A stretch of 64,000 nt of DNA from Corythucha ciliata (Eukaryota; Arthropoda; Insecta; Hemiptera; Tingidae), in NCBI GenBank assembly GCA_038030265.1, contig CM075939.1, positions 21,309,253 through 21,373,252 of the forward strand, in the 5' to 3' direction. The translations under genes and the position numbers were made by a program. The notes beneath the pieces were generated by a model that saw only the letters and a program-made list of their open reading frames with translations, ran no database searches and was not told the DNA's origin. Positions 46,190 to 58,100 of this stretch are shown piece by piece. Position 1 is the first letter of the stretch. Each line of letters opens with the position of its first letter.

Positions 46190-47420
46190 AAATTGTTCCC
46201 CGGAAAATAAATTTTCACAAAAGGGTCAAACTCCTTCAAAAATTAACATTTCCTGTGGAAACTATCGTTGTAGCCTTCTATTTAGGATTTTCTGTCCAAA
46301 AACTGACAATGTTATCCCCAGAAATATACATTTTTGTAGGAACGGTTTAGCCCTCCAATACACCGTAAAATTGTCCGTTTTGGAGTGGTGCTGTCAGTAA
46401 GTTTTAGGGTGAAATTGTTAGTTAAGTTGCATAACAAGCCCTTTTTTTATGAAAACGTTAGTTTTGGCGTTATATGTTAAAACCGACAGTTTTTGTAGGT
46501 AATACATATATGGCCAGTTTTTGTGGATAAATCTTCCAAAGAACACTTCAGGTTTGGATTAAAATCGTCTGTTTTGGTGTAATATTGTCTTAATATGGGG
46601 AAAAATCGTCAGTATTGTATTAAACCAGTCAGTTTTGTGTTGAAATCTTCAGAGTTTTCAAGTCAAAGTCGTCAGTTTTGGTGTGAAATATCCAGATTTA
46701 GGGTATTACACTATAACTGACGTTTTCCTCAAAACGGACGATTTTACGCGAAAACTGACTACTCTGTCTTGAAAATCTGACGAAATTTTCAGTTTTGAAG
46801 TAAAATCACTAATTTTTTGTTGTGGAGAAATCGACAGTTCCGTTGTGAAAACTTCAGTTTTCTGGTAATTTTATTGTTTCAAGGTAGAAACTTTGCGGAT
46901 TTTGGGTTACAAAACTTCTGTTTTGTGGTAAAACCACCAGTTTCAAACTGATCAAAGTTTAAGGGTAAAACCGCCATTATTGTAGTGAAATCTTCAGTTT
47001 TGATATAATACGTCAGCTTTGGCATGGCATGTTTACTATTGGACTAAAATCATCACTTTATGAGTTGAAATCCTCCAAAACTGAAGATTTCACGCCGAAA
47101 CTGGCGTGTTACAACAACGCTGAAGATTTCGAGACAATACTAGTAATTTTATCCTTGAATTAAATTTGACAATTTTTCCTCGAAATGAAACGTTTACCCC
47201 CAAACTGGTGGTATTATCACAAAACCGCCAACTTTTCCTCAAAACTGACGTTTTTTAATCCAAAATTGAAGTTTTAACCCTAAATATGCTACCAGAAATC
47301 TGATATCGCTACAAACTGGCGAAACCCTAAAAATAAAATGAGTGGTTTTACCTCAAAAATAAAACTGTTACATCAAAACTGGTGGTCTCTATTAAGTTTT
47401 AGAGTGAAAAATAAAGAAAC
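46190..47420. repeat. Degenerate array, GTCAGTTTTGGTGTG family, with strand switches
   Basis: After about 150 bp of the TTCAAAAA theme, units of about 20-30 bp with AAATCGTCAGTTTTGGTG run from about 46360. Inverted units (AAAACTGACGTTTT and AAAACTGGTGG types) are mixed in from about 46690 and dominate from about 47070 to 47400. Confidence 0.6.
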
Positions 47421-47513
47421 GGGCTTTTTAGTTTTATTTTTAACACGACTATATCAAGTTTAAAAAGCAGGTGGGATAAAAAACAATAAACAAACGAGTG
47501 AAGCCCCGTTTGG

Positions 47514-48185
47514 TTAATTAAGACGATACATCTTTTGATGTTCTACTTCAAAACTCTCCCTCATCGAAGAGATGTTCGTCATTCCGATTTTGCTTGACAA
47601 GGCCATCAACCTAGGCTTTGTTATTGGCTTCGTTAGAACGTCAGCGAGTTGGAGACTTGAGCTGATAGGTTTCACGTCTAAAATTCCTTCTTGAACCAGC
47701 TCTCTCACATATGAATGTCTAATTCTTATATGTTTTGTTCGCTTGTGAAACTCTAGATTGTTAGACAATTTGAGAGCAGCTTCGTTGTCGATAAAAATTG
47801 TTTGAGTCTTTCGATTCTGTTCCAATTCTTCTATGAGTCTGCTTGCCCAAACGGCTTCTCGAGCAGCCTCACTCGCAGCTACTAGCTCGGCTTCTGTAGT
47901 TAAAAGAGCAACACTTGATTGTCTCTGGCTCATCCATGATATAGGCTCACTTGCATGAATGCACAGAACTCCTGTGGTTGAACGTCCTGTCTCGACAACT
48001 CCAGCGAGATCTGCATCACTGAATCCTTCGAGAGTAGAATCTCCTGGTCTGAATACAATTCCGGCGTCCTCAGTACCTTTGAGATACCTGAAAATTCGTT
48101 TTAATTTTATAATGTCTTCCTATGTTGGATTTTCTAATTTCCCAGATATCACGCCAACCGCGTAGGCTATATCTGAGTCGGCTAT
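47514..48185 (-). pseudogene. Second Ty1/copia RNase H end
   Basis: Minus-strand reading gives DSDIAYAVGVISGKLENPT, an in-frame stop near 48120, then KRIFRYLKGTEDAGIVF, GFSDADLAGVVETGRSTTG, ISWMSQRQSSVALLTTEAE, IFIDNEAALKLSN, HIRIRHSYVRELV and ADVLTKPI, ending at 47514. These are the end of the copia polymerase and the full RNase H with its acidic residues. The product would remove the RNA strand during reverse transcription. The sequence differs from the copia remnant at 32.4 kb, so it represents another family. Upstream domains are absent; beyond 48185 the sequence turns into a different short repeat. An LTR after 47514 was not identified. Confidence 0.88.
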
Positions 48186-50059
48186 TTGCAAAGTGCGCTA
48201 AATCCATTTTTTGAAAAAAATGAGTTTGGTATATCGTTGGATTCAGAATGTCAGTGGTTTTAAGCCTGCCTTGGTATCTAGTTGCTAAGAGCTTTAAAAA
48301 CCCTCGAAAAAACGAGTTAAAGTTCACTCCCTGTGCCAAAAAGCGCCATATCCTGGGATTCTTGTGGTGCAAAACGCGCTAAAAACGTTCCCGCTTCAAA
48401 AGCCGCTAAAACCCTATAAGTAATATGAAGTCCAGGTGCGTACAGAAGCAAAGGGCGCTAAATTTTACGATTCTTGTTGTACGGATCTTTATGTTGGCAT
48501 TAAAATATGTTTTTCATCACTTTTACACATTTCGCGTGTTTGGTTGGTCAGAATATCGCAGTAGGTGGGGGAATAGAACTACGGGCATGGATCGTCATGA
48601 TGCTGATCTAAGCATATAGCGCGCGCGCGCGGAGACAGTTTATTCGCTGGATAAAAGCACTTTCCTAGTTCTTCAACTCTTATAGAGCCCTGTGAAACGT
48701 ACATAACATCCTAATATTATTCAGTGCCTTCTTAGTAGTAATCATGGAGGAATCGAATAATGAGTTTCTGACCAAAACATGTACGTTCCGATGGTATCTA
48801 CAGGGTGTAACGGAAAAGTCTGTCATTAATGAAATGGGTGATTCTTGATCACATTTGGAACCAAAATGACCCTATGCACCATGGTCAGATTACTTACGGT
48901 TTTGGAGATAATCGGGGTTTTCCTTATTTTTAATACACCCACGGTTTTCTTTAGTAAATCCTCTGTATCTGAAGAATAAATGGTCTCATTGAAATTTTAA
49001 AAGAAGTCATTGGAAAGAGCACTAAATTCTCTGTAGAATTGGATATTTTCATCTCTAAATCGATCAGCAGCAATTTCATTGCTTAAATTGCTGCTGGACG
49101 GACAACTTCTTAGATTTCCAGAAAACTCCAAGTCTTTCAGGCAGCTGTCATTTCCTTTATGGCCCTCGTAGGAAGTGTAAAAATTATTAAAAACTTTTAC
49201 TGTTTGTCAGCTTTCGAATGTCCTGTGTGTTCTGGATTATTCTTTTTTTCTGCCGAGATAGAAGCCAAAATGCGTGAAAAAACCACCAAAAGTATCCGTT
49301 TTTAAGCACGCCTTCAGACAAGGCAATTGCTTCCACGAGCGAGCCCTCGGCCTCTTCAGTTAGTTACTGCTTCCCGTTATGAGCTTGGTTGGGTCGGATT
49401 CCGCTGTTGTTGAAATAATAAAACAATAAAATAAATAATAATTCCCTTCTTGGTGAGGGGGGGGGTAATTATTGCTATTTTATCTAATTGAAGAACAACA
49501 AAATAATATAATTGAACACGAAACGTTAGAACAAACATCACATAACTGTTCGAACTGGTAATCGAACTGCGAGAAGGGACGTCTATTAGGCTAGTTTTAT
49601 TATTCATTTCACCGAAAATCGATAAAGCTTCCCTGGTGTCTCGTTGTCCTAGTCCCGGACAAGGCCGGATCATGGTGGGGGCCTACCTGGGCTACAGCCC
49701 TGGGCGACAAATTTTTGAGGGGCGGAAAAATTTGAAAACAGAAAAAAAATTCAGGCGAGGGAGGGAGATACCTAAGACTAATTGAACCAGAAGAAAGAGA
49801 TGAAGATGAAGAAAATATTCATTTTTTTCCATTTCATGCGACACAACCTGATCGATCTGTGCACTACGTGCCCATATTAGGCGGGCTCCTGGCCCGGTGC
49901 GCGATTTGTTGAACACCTACACAAAGCCGAGACCCGAGAGTGCTGTGCCACATCTCGCCGCAGCCTTATGGTGAATTGGCCAATACCCGGATCGCAGTGG
50001 CATACCTACACCTACACCTCTGGAAGCCCAGCCAGAAATCTCTATGAGCCCCTTATCAT
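48186..50059. other. No gene recognised; some short repeats
   Basis: At 48190-48440 there are loose repeats with GCGCTAAA. A possible MITE from ACAGGGTGTAACGG at 48799 to TTTTTAATACACCC near 48950 would be about 150 bp. (GC)n lies near 48620. A hAT-like end, GCAGTGGCATACCTA, lies near 49995. Confidence 0.4.
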
Positions 50060-50560
50060 CCTTTGCTTGTCCAAATGACTGAATTCGAGGGTTTTGTTCT
50101 TCCAGAAAACCAAATTTCGTGGCTCTTTCTGAATACCAATTGCGCATTGACGCTTTCAAAATTCAATTTTCATGCCTTTATCTCTTTTAAAGCCAATTTG
50201 GATGTTTTCCCTCCAATATGAATTTGTTTGGCTGGGTTGGCACTTTCCCTAACCAAACTTCTGGATGATCGCTTCTTCTTAATTTTATCCGTGAATCATC
50301 GCTTTGCCTTAATTTAAGTCGTGGATTAACCCGAACAAAAGAGAGTTTTTTTATAACTTTGGCCTGGAAGTTTCATCAGCAACTACGAATTGACGCATTT
50401 TCTCAATTTTAGCCACTAATGATCGCTTTTTTGCAATTTTAGCCAAGAATATCAGCTTCCACGTAATTGCCCTAAGAACAGCAAATTAGCGGTCTTCTCA
50501 ATTTTAGCCGCCTAAGGACTTGCAAAAACTGGGAATTAGCGTGTTTTTTTTGTTTTTTTT
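50060..50560. repeat. Degenerate 30-bp arrays, two families side by side
   Basis: The TTTCGTGGCTCTTTCTG-type theme (50060-50260) passes into inverted units of the TTAGCCGC/CTCAATTTTAGCC theme (50260-50560). Confidence 0.55.
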
Positions 50561-50759
50561 AATCAATTTCAGGCGTAGACTAGCCCGAAAGCTTGCTCGC
50601 AGAAAATAACTGCGCACAAGAACCTCAATAGGTCACTACCTTCAGCCGATCGCGTGAGGAGGACACAAAAAAAACCCAAACGACAAGGCACTTTTGGTTG
50701 GGCCTGGTAAAAATGGACCTGAAAATCGCCCACCTGAGCCATCCGTGTGTTAGGACAAA

Positions 50760-51470
50760 ACAGCCAGGAAACTTCCAATTTCGAGGATATTTAGCTCCCA
50801 AATGTTAGCATTTTGCGGCTAACTTCAAGCTTTGAGTACTGTCATGCGCGGCTAAGCCGGGTTCCACAATCACTAAAAAGAAGCCAGGAACTTGCGATTC
50901 GCGAAAATAAAGAACAGAAACTAGCAATTTCGCGAATACTTATCCCCAAAAAGATATTGGGAAAATAAATATCAGGAAATTGCATTTTTGCATAAGCAAG
51001 GACCGAAAAGTTGCAAGTTCCCGAATACTCAACCAAGAAACTTTTAATTTCGCTCGAACTTGCACACTAACAAATACTCAACTCTAAATGTTACTATTGC
51101 TTGGCTATTCGTCATGCCTATAGTCATGGCCGGCTGGCCCAGGGTCTGAGTCTTCTAAAAGAAAGGCCCAGAAAATTGCTATTTTGCGGGAAAATATAAT
51201 CCAAAAACTTACAATTTCGCGAAAATTAAGACGAGAAACCTACATTTTGGCGAATACTTACAATTTAGCCCCAAAACTCAAATTTCGCGGGAATAAAGAC
51301 AATAAAATTTCAATTTAGAGTTACCAAAATTACTATTTCAACCTGCAACTTCAAATTCCCGAATGTTGAGCCAGAAAACTTTCAATTTTGGGGATAATTA
51401 TTCAGCTCTCAAAGGTGGCGATTTTGCGGCTAACGTCAGCCAAGATTCATCTTTCTGGGGTTTCCGTCAA
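50760..51470. repeat. Degenerate array, CAATTTCGCGAATACTTAGC family
   Basis: Units of about 30-45 bp with AATTTCGCGAATACTT, TAGCCCCAAAA or AAAGACCAGAAAC themes repeat more than ten times, diverged in length and sequence. Confidence 0.65.
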
Positions 51471-52076
51471 CCTGAGGGTTTTCCGCCAGGTTGAAGAAAT
51501 GTATAGTTTCCCTCCAATACTTGTAGAATCCATTCTCTTGATACATGCTTGGCACCACAAGAATTGTAGGAAACGGCAGTGAGGGGGGAGGATAGCCGCA
51601 TGGGGCAGCATTGTATGTAGGTAGGACTATCACTTGCAATTTTTTCCAAGACTTGTAGCCGGCCGGTCACCAATGATGAGCGAAAATGTTGAAAATACGG
51701 TGAAGGAAAATAGGAAGTAGGAAAATAGGTGAAGATATTGGGGGGGGGGGGGCGAAAAGGTATCTTTGCCCGCCCAGTAGGAATATTTGATGGGCGATGG
51801 CCCACCTCGACCCCCCTAACTCTACGCCTCTGTGTCAAAACCGTAATATTTTGGACTTCGAAAGTGCCCAACAAGCGGATCTTTCACCTCCCCGGAAAAA
51901 GCTTTCTTACGGACATACCCAATTCACGTTTTGTAGTGTCGGAAGTAGTACATATAAACTAAACTTTCCCATTAGGTGTCGTGGGAGTCGACTCACGCTT
52001 GATAAAAAAGACGCGCGACGGCGTTTGCTCAGTTTTGGCAATAGTAATTGCTCAGTTTTTGTTCAGTGCACACCCC
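51471..52076. other. No gene recognised; hAT-like and TIR-like fragments
   Basis: A hAT-like terminus (CTACGCCTCTG, near 51822-51832) and a segment at 51965-52030 related to the end of the 3141-3824 element (AAAAAAGACGCGCGACGG) are visible. A G run lies near 51739. Confidence 0.4.
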
Positions 52077-52337
52077 CAGGCGCGGATCCAGAGTCGGCCT
52101 AAGGAAGGGCCCATGACCACCGCGACTACCAAATCCACAATATACAGTAGGCGAATCCATGGGGGGGGGGGGGTTTCAATAGCAGAATTACCCGCTCCCT
52201 GGAGCTGGCAAAATCGCTCTAAACATATGGGAGAGGTGGGGTTGGCAGGTGGTTGTGGTGTGCTGGGGGATGGGGAGGGGTTTCGACTATTACCCTCCGC
52301 CCCCCACCACCCGAGAGAGGTCCCAGATCCGCCCTTG
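52077..52337. mobile_element. Short hAT-type MITE
   Basis: Left end CAGGCGCGGATCCAGAG and right end, inverted, CAAGGGCGGATCTGGGACC. The flanks CACACCCC and CACACTAA agree at five of eight bases, a possible decayed 8-bp TSD. 261 bp with a G run near 52160. Confidence 0.6.
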
Positions 52338-52739
52338 CACACTAAGCAGACATGGGACCCGCAGTTGGAGTCCGTTTGATGAAAAATCCACCCCCCCCCT
52401 CCCAATAACCCCCTATTCGGTGGGGGGAACGAATAATTTAACAATTTAGTCAATTCAACTTTTAAGGGCGCGAATAGTTCGTTAGCAGGTTTAGAGCGTG
52501 ATTAGTCAACTAAGTCTTTATCAGCTCAAGTTCAAGCGCGAATCGTAAGTTTAACCATTTATAGACCGCATAGAGTCAGTTTTACCAATTTTTGACAGCA
52601 CAGTTTGGCAATTTTTACAGCGCAAACTGTCAGTATGGCCGTTGCTAGAGGGCGTGAATAGTCAGTGTGATATTTTCAGGACCAACGAACCCGTCTTTTA
52701 AGTCGGATTCTACGGAAAAGTAGTTTTTAGACCGGATAC

Positions 52740-52870
52740 ACACATGCGGATGGGGTACTTGCCAAGACGAGCAAAATATCAATCAATTTCTAGCAATTTC
52801 CTAGAAACCGATCAACTGAAAATTGGAAAATATTTTGCTCGTAAATTGGCAAGTGTGTATCCCGCTTTAG
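52740..52870. mobile_element. Short MITE with GGATACACAC ends
   Basis: CGGATACACACATGCGG with CTTGCCAAGACGAGCAAAAT at the left faces, at the right, the inverse of GCGGGATACACACTTGCC with ACGAGCAAAATATT. About 130 bp. Confidence 0.65.
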
Positions 52871-53129
52871 AGTACGAACTCAGTTAGCCATTATCATGGC
52901 TCGAATCGTTAATATAACCATTTTGTGAACGTAAGTTGTCAGTTTTGCCATTCGTATAGTGCGAATCGTCAGTTTGCCATTTCTACGGTGCAAATTGTCA
53001 GGTACCTAATTTTCACGTTTTCACGTTTCACGTATTAGCCATGGTGATATTTTCAGGGCAAGAATCCATGCCGTTTCAGGTCCGAATGGTCGAAGTTTTT
53101 CACAAAGGTATCGTCTCTCCACAATAATT

Positions 53130-53165
53130 TATTTTATTACACAGGACCGGTTTCGACCTACTCTA
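53130..53165 (-). ncRNA. Degenerate hammerhead-like motif at the Penelope 3' end
   Basis: Minus-strand order: TTGAAAT (poor match to CUGANGA), a perfect hairpin GACCT-AGAGT-AGGTC, GAA, palindromic ACCGGT, C. The architecture parallels the palindromes at 2336 and 6521, but the first core box is damaged. Confidence 0.3.
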
Positions 53166-53317
53166 GGTCAATTTCAACTGCGAATATAATAACATCGAGA
53201 AAACGCATGAAATACAAACAAAACAAATGAGTAACAATTAATAAATACCTGCTTCTAAAGAGATTATGTGCGGGGGAACCCCTTGTCAACCGATGTAAAC
53301 ACGAGACCTCACCGTTA

Positions 53318-54645
53318 TTAAATAAAATTTTTGATCGGTACATCTTCTTTCACGTTCATTCGGACGTAATCTATTACAGGGAGTAGGGGGGAGAAGGAGC
53401 ATTCATTCCTTTCATTCAAGCAAAGGGCAGAGTTATTGAGCTCTCTGCATATAAACAGATTTTCCAGTTTGTTAATGTAGCTCGTTTGGTTTACCGAGAT
53501 TAGGATCTGGGCCTTATGCCCATTCCCGTCATTGCACGAGTTTATATGGGTAAAAAATGCCGATTCCGGCCTCCTTAAATGCTCCTTAAATCTTGTTTTA
53601 AACTTCCTCACAGTCCGTCCACACTAGGCCGCTCCACAGCCACCACACTCCAACCTATATATACCGCTCCTCTCACTAACTGGGCACTTATCTTTGCCAC
53701 GGCTTATGACGCCTGCCAAGGAATTACCGCTCCTCAATGCGGTTCGGTATCCATGTGCTCGAAGGACCCTGGCCAACCTTGTAGACAAACCATCAATGTA
53801 TGGAAGGGGTATCCAACTTCTAACTGTCATCCGATGCTGATCCAAACCCGGATTAATGTGAAGGAGGAGTTGCCGTTTTTTCTTTTTACGGACGATCCTA
53901 TCTACGATCAATGGATCGAACCCATTGGCTTCTGCAATGTGGCGGATACTCTCTACCTCCTTGGTATACTCCGAATTATCGAGCGGGAGTGAAGCTATCG
54001 ATGGACTAATGCATTGAATGCGGCATATCGATGAGTCGGGAGTGACTGGAGTCCTCGGGAATTACGAGATCCGTAGCGGTCAGTTTCCGATATATGCCAT
54101 ACGTGATCTCCAAGCCCCGTCGCCTGATCGCAAGGTCCAGAAAATTGAGCTGGCCATCCGTTTCCTTTTTCATGGTGAAGTTGATGCACTGCAGGCGTGA
54201 ATTGAGGTATTCCAGGAACTCGTCGAGTTCCTCCATCGAACCTTCCCCAACAACCAACGTATCGTCGACGTAGCGAGTCCACATACTGACGACGTAACGT
54301 CTGTAAGGGTTCCTCGGGGCTAAGGTAAAATAGCTTTCGAATTGATCCATAAAAAGCTCTGCGCACAATGACGAAATTGGGCAGCCCATTGCAACTCCTA
54401 TATTCTGTTTGTAAAATTTATTATTAAATTGAAGGTAACTCTGGTCCAGACTCATTTTGAAAAGGTTCGAAAGCTCCTCCTTTAACAAAGGATTCACTCG
54501 GGCATTATCCAGCCTCTTATTGAGTATCGTCAATACAATATCAGGTGGTATCGAAGAGAAAAGGTTTACAATGTCAACTGAAACTAAAGTACTTTTCTCA
54601 GTCAGTGTAACTTCTCTCAATCCGGTCGGTTTTGCCTTTTTTTAG
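53318..54645 (-). pseudogene. Penelope-like reverse transcriptase with GIY-YIG endonuclease
   Basis: Reverse transcriptase blocks in order: SVDIVNLFSSIP, GVAMGCPISSLCAELFM, TRYVDDTLVV and QLNFLDLAIRRR, then the thumb segment YRKLTATDLVIPEDSSHS. A frameshift near 54020 leads to AAFNALVHR, a second break follows, then EYTKEVESIRHIAEANGFD. The linker LPYIDGLSTRLARVLRAHG and FRSGNSLA-like wording lead into the endonuclease start ERSGIYRLECGGCGAA. Immediately after, a TAG replaces the tyrosine expected in the YIG/YVG box (53621-53623), and the frame continues with TVRKFKTRFKEH to 53318. The protein would nick target DNA and copy the element RNA. This copy is dead (two frameshifts, one nonsense codon) and lacks its N-terminal part. 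The family assignment is secure. Confidence 0.9.
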
Positions 54646-55120
54646 AGCGGGAACTGCCAGTTTGGCCATTTTTACAACAGACAATGCATGTTTAGCCATT
54701 TTCTACGCGCGAATGCTTAGTTTTTTGCCATTTTCAGGGCAGGAATCACCTGTTCAGGCATTTTTAGAGCGCGCGAATTCGGGGCGTCAGTTTTGCCATT
54801 TTACACGGCGTAGCCAAAGGCGCGAATAGTCAGTATTGACCATTTTTGGCGCGCAAATTGACAGTTTGGCCATTTCTGGCGTGCAAATGGTTGATTTAGA
54901 CATTTTTAGGGCTGCGATAATCGTCAGCTTAGCCATTTTTAGTACACTTGAAGTCAATCTTAGAGAGCAGGAATTTCCAGTTTGGCAATTTTTTGGACGC
55001 AAATATATAGTCAGTTCATCCCTTTGCAAGGCGCTAATCGTCAATGTTGCCACTTTGGGGCGCGATTTCTGCCAGTTTAGCCATTTTTAGGGAGCGGCAT
55101 ATAGTCATGTTTGGCTATTT

Positions 55121-58100
55121 CGTTGGAGAAGAAATCTTAAATCATTTCGTACACGAGATTCATGCAAATTCTATTCTACGGGTCGTTGGGGACGAAATTT
55201 TGTCAAAAACAACGATTTTGCCCTCTTTTCAAGTTCAATGTGGCGATTTTCAATCATTCGTAATGTTCTGGGAGCTTGGCTTCCATCAAATATAATTTTC
55301 TGTGACCCCGCGACTCCAAGTGTGGGGCCATACTCTAAGGGAGGGGCCATGGCCCCGGTGGCCCCTCCCTTGGATCCGTCACTGCACACCCTATAGCTTT
55401 GTTGTCTCTTGGCCCACAGTCACATACTGTTTGGTGCTTCAAAATTAATGACCGGTGAGGTGGTCATGACAGTAGTGGGTATGTAGCGGGAAAAGGGGGA
55501 GTCATAGTATACAGGAGGGACTCAATTAGGTAAGGGGGACTCAACTCTAAATGTGTCCCTAACCTAATACAAGCGTTAGTATCTATCGTGAGAGTGACTC
55601 AAACTCAGCCCTCTGAAAGGTGTGATGGCAAAGGGGACTCGTTTACGCCGGAAAAACTCTAATGCACTTTTTTTTTCAAATCCATGTCACCCCCCCCCCC
55701 ATAACTTTCAATGGCGCACCCCATTACAGTGCGTATGACGACGTTTCGCGTTTAAACGCCCGGCGCAAGCGTGCGGCTTGTTTACAGCTGTAATGCTGTT
55801 AATATACATATATACTCAGACCAGATACCTGTCTGCGGCCTGCGGTCAAATTACATTTATGTACTTCTATCGGGATTATGGGCACTTTCACATTAGGCGT
55901 CGTCGTGGGAGTCTCACGCCCGAGAAAAAAGACGCGCGACGGTGTTCGCTCGGTTTTTTTTAAGGATTCGTAAAAAAGCCTCTCACTAATTCAATGCGTA
56001 TCGCTATACATTGATATGAAGCTCTCTCTCCACTTAACTTAAACTGATATGGATCTCTATATGAAACCTCAACAAGAGAGTTTGAACACTGGACTGAAAA
56101 AGTGATCATTCGCCGTACAGTTAATTCACTTCAGCGTACGGGGGCGGAAGAAGACAAGAAACTCAAACGAAAGAGTACGGAATGCCTTGGAGAGAGCTAA
56201 CAAAAAAAAAAATGGTTAGTCTCACTGCAAGAAGATTCGAATCTGGAACGACATCTCTATAGGCTACTGCTTTATGCTGTGTCAGCTCGGAAAACTAATG
56301 GCCGAAGCGCTTCAGTGCCTTCTTTTCCACTTTCAAACTGAATAACGCCTAATAAATTATTTTTTTTTTTTTACATTTTTCTGTTCACCCAGTCACTCTC
56401 CACCAATACTTGTCTGGACGAGGGGATCTTATTAAAAACATTCGCGACCTCAAGAACAAAAATCCCCTCAATTATATGCTTAATTTTTTTGCGGATTGTA
56501 AGAGAGAGTTTTCCATAATTTATTACGAACAAGCTTATTTAATTCAGTGCAACTGCCTATTGGGATATTCATTTGCCCTTTTATTTATTGCCAGTTCTGA
56601 AATAAAGGTTGTCAATTAGTAAGAATCGTCGTACTTAGTCAACGGAATTAGGATTTTTGAAACCAGTTTGAACTTTTTACTGAATTTATCAAGCTAAATT
56701 TTCACTCCCGGTAATAAAATATTCATTTTCGTATTGTTAATTCAAAATGGACTAATTGACATCTATCATAAATGCAGCAGCGCTCTTGCCGAGCTAAGAC
56801 AAACTAACGATCTGGGGTAACGTCTGACCAACGAACGTTGTCTCTTGCTTTGTTTTAATTATTGTGATGGTGAGAATCAGAATTAGAAAGAGAATTATTG
56901 AAGTAAACCCCAATTGAAAATTGAAGGGTACCCCAAATGGTCGTTTCATCTAGCCGCCACATGAGCGCTGGTGTATTTATGAAAGGTACGAGTAAAACTC
57001 ATGGTGACGCCCCCCTACCCTACCACCTGAGCATCATAGTTTTCTCCACCACGCCCGATGCCACAATGTTTTCAGGACAGGCATTTACGTAAGTGGCAGA
57101 GAAGAATATTGAGATTTCAAAGGGGTGGGTGTCGTGGTTTTTTAGGTGGAGGGGGATGCCGCTCTTTATGGAGCTCTTATAGTAAAGTATATAAAATGTA
57201 AATTGGAGAACAAAATGTATTTGATTAATGAACACTCAACTTGAATGAATAAGTCGCGAGAGTAATTAATAATCATCAAGAAGTTCCTAATTATCTTCCT
57301 ACCCATTGATTACTCCACTTGATGTCTTGATACCTTTTACAGTGATGGATAGCTTCTTATGCAATAGCAGCTTTGAAACATTTTCGGATGCTCTCTTTTT
57401 GTTCCCCCATTCCCTCCCATCACAATCTTTTCTCGAGTGGGGTCAGCTTATTCTTTATAACCAGGTATGATGCTCTCGAGTTAAGACCCCGATGAAATAA
57501 ATTACCTTGAATGAAATTCTTTACCGCTTATGTCACCATATGTTTTGCACGTGGACTTGATTTTACATAAGCTTCAAATTCTGTGCTAAAATTCTAGCGT
57601 ATAAAATATTAGGGGTATTGGAAGGACGTAAAACCTAAAAATGTTGCAACCACGGAATATTATTTCAGACATTTTTCTTAATTGTGACCCCCTACTAATT
57701 TGACCAGGAAATTGTCCGAGTCCGGACCGTATACAAGAGGATCAGAGCTAAACGAATTCGAGAAAATATCGCTGACTCATTTCCGCGGCCAGTTCACATA
57801 ATTATTACAATTTAATTTTGTTTTTTCTTCAGAGTCAACAAATTGCCATCGTAATTCACGCGTTCTTAAAAAACCTGTATCCAATTAATCTCCCGAGCAT
57901 TTTGTCACTGCCTCGTGCACCATTAAGGAACTGGGTTTAAAAACGCGGCCTTCTTCAAAAGATCTTTGAGAACTATTTTTATAAAATGTCTGTCTCCAAT
58001 CGGTTTATTATTGGCACGGTGGAAAGCCAAGTGTGAAGAGAAAGAAAGGGAATCATTAAAATAAAATAAATCCATGGATAATTACATTTCGCTTAAGACA

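Larger units (their letters stand above)
53097..54645 (-). mobile_element. 5'-truncated Penelope-like element
   Basis: Reads on the minus strand from about 54645 (truncated within the reverse transcriptase) through the GIY-YIG endonuclease to a 3' region ending near 53097. That region contains GACCTAGAGTAGGTCGAAAC and CCGGTCC, a Penelope-type terminal motif. Both ends abut the same 30-bp array family, so it inserted into the array. Confidence 0.85.
52450..55120. repeat. Degenerate 30-bp array, GTCAGTTTTGCCATTTTTAG family, split by a MITE and a Penelope-like element
   Basis: Units of about 28-32 bp with the theme GGCGCGAATCGTCAGTTT followed by GCCATTTTTA run from about 52450 to 53090 and from 54646 to about 55120. 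A 130-bp MITE (52740-52870) and the Penelope-like element (53097-54645) interrupt it. Confidence 0.75.

Noticed and set aside
51797..52453. Overlapping open frames on both strands
   Set aside because: They span a hAT MITE and G/C runs; codons are dominated by repeat sequence and no domain is visible.
53579..53992. Plus-strand open frame of 137 codons
   Set aside because: It is antisense to the Penelope-like GIY-YIG region, whose minus-strand reading has clear family motifs.
56220..56290. Possible tRNA-like or SINE B box (GATTCGAATCTGGAA)
   Set aside because: No matching A box or cloverleaf could be formed around it.
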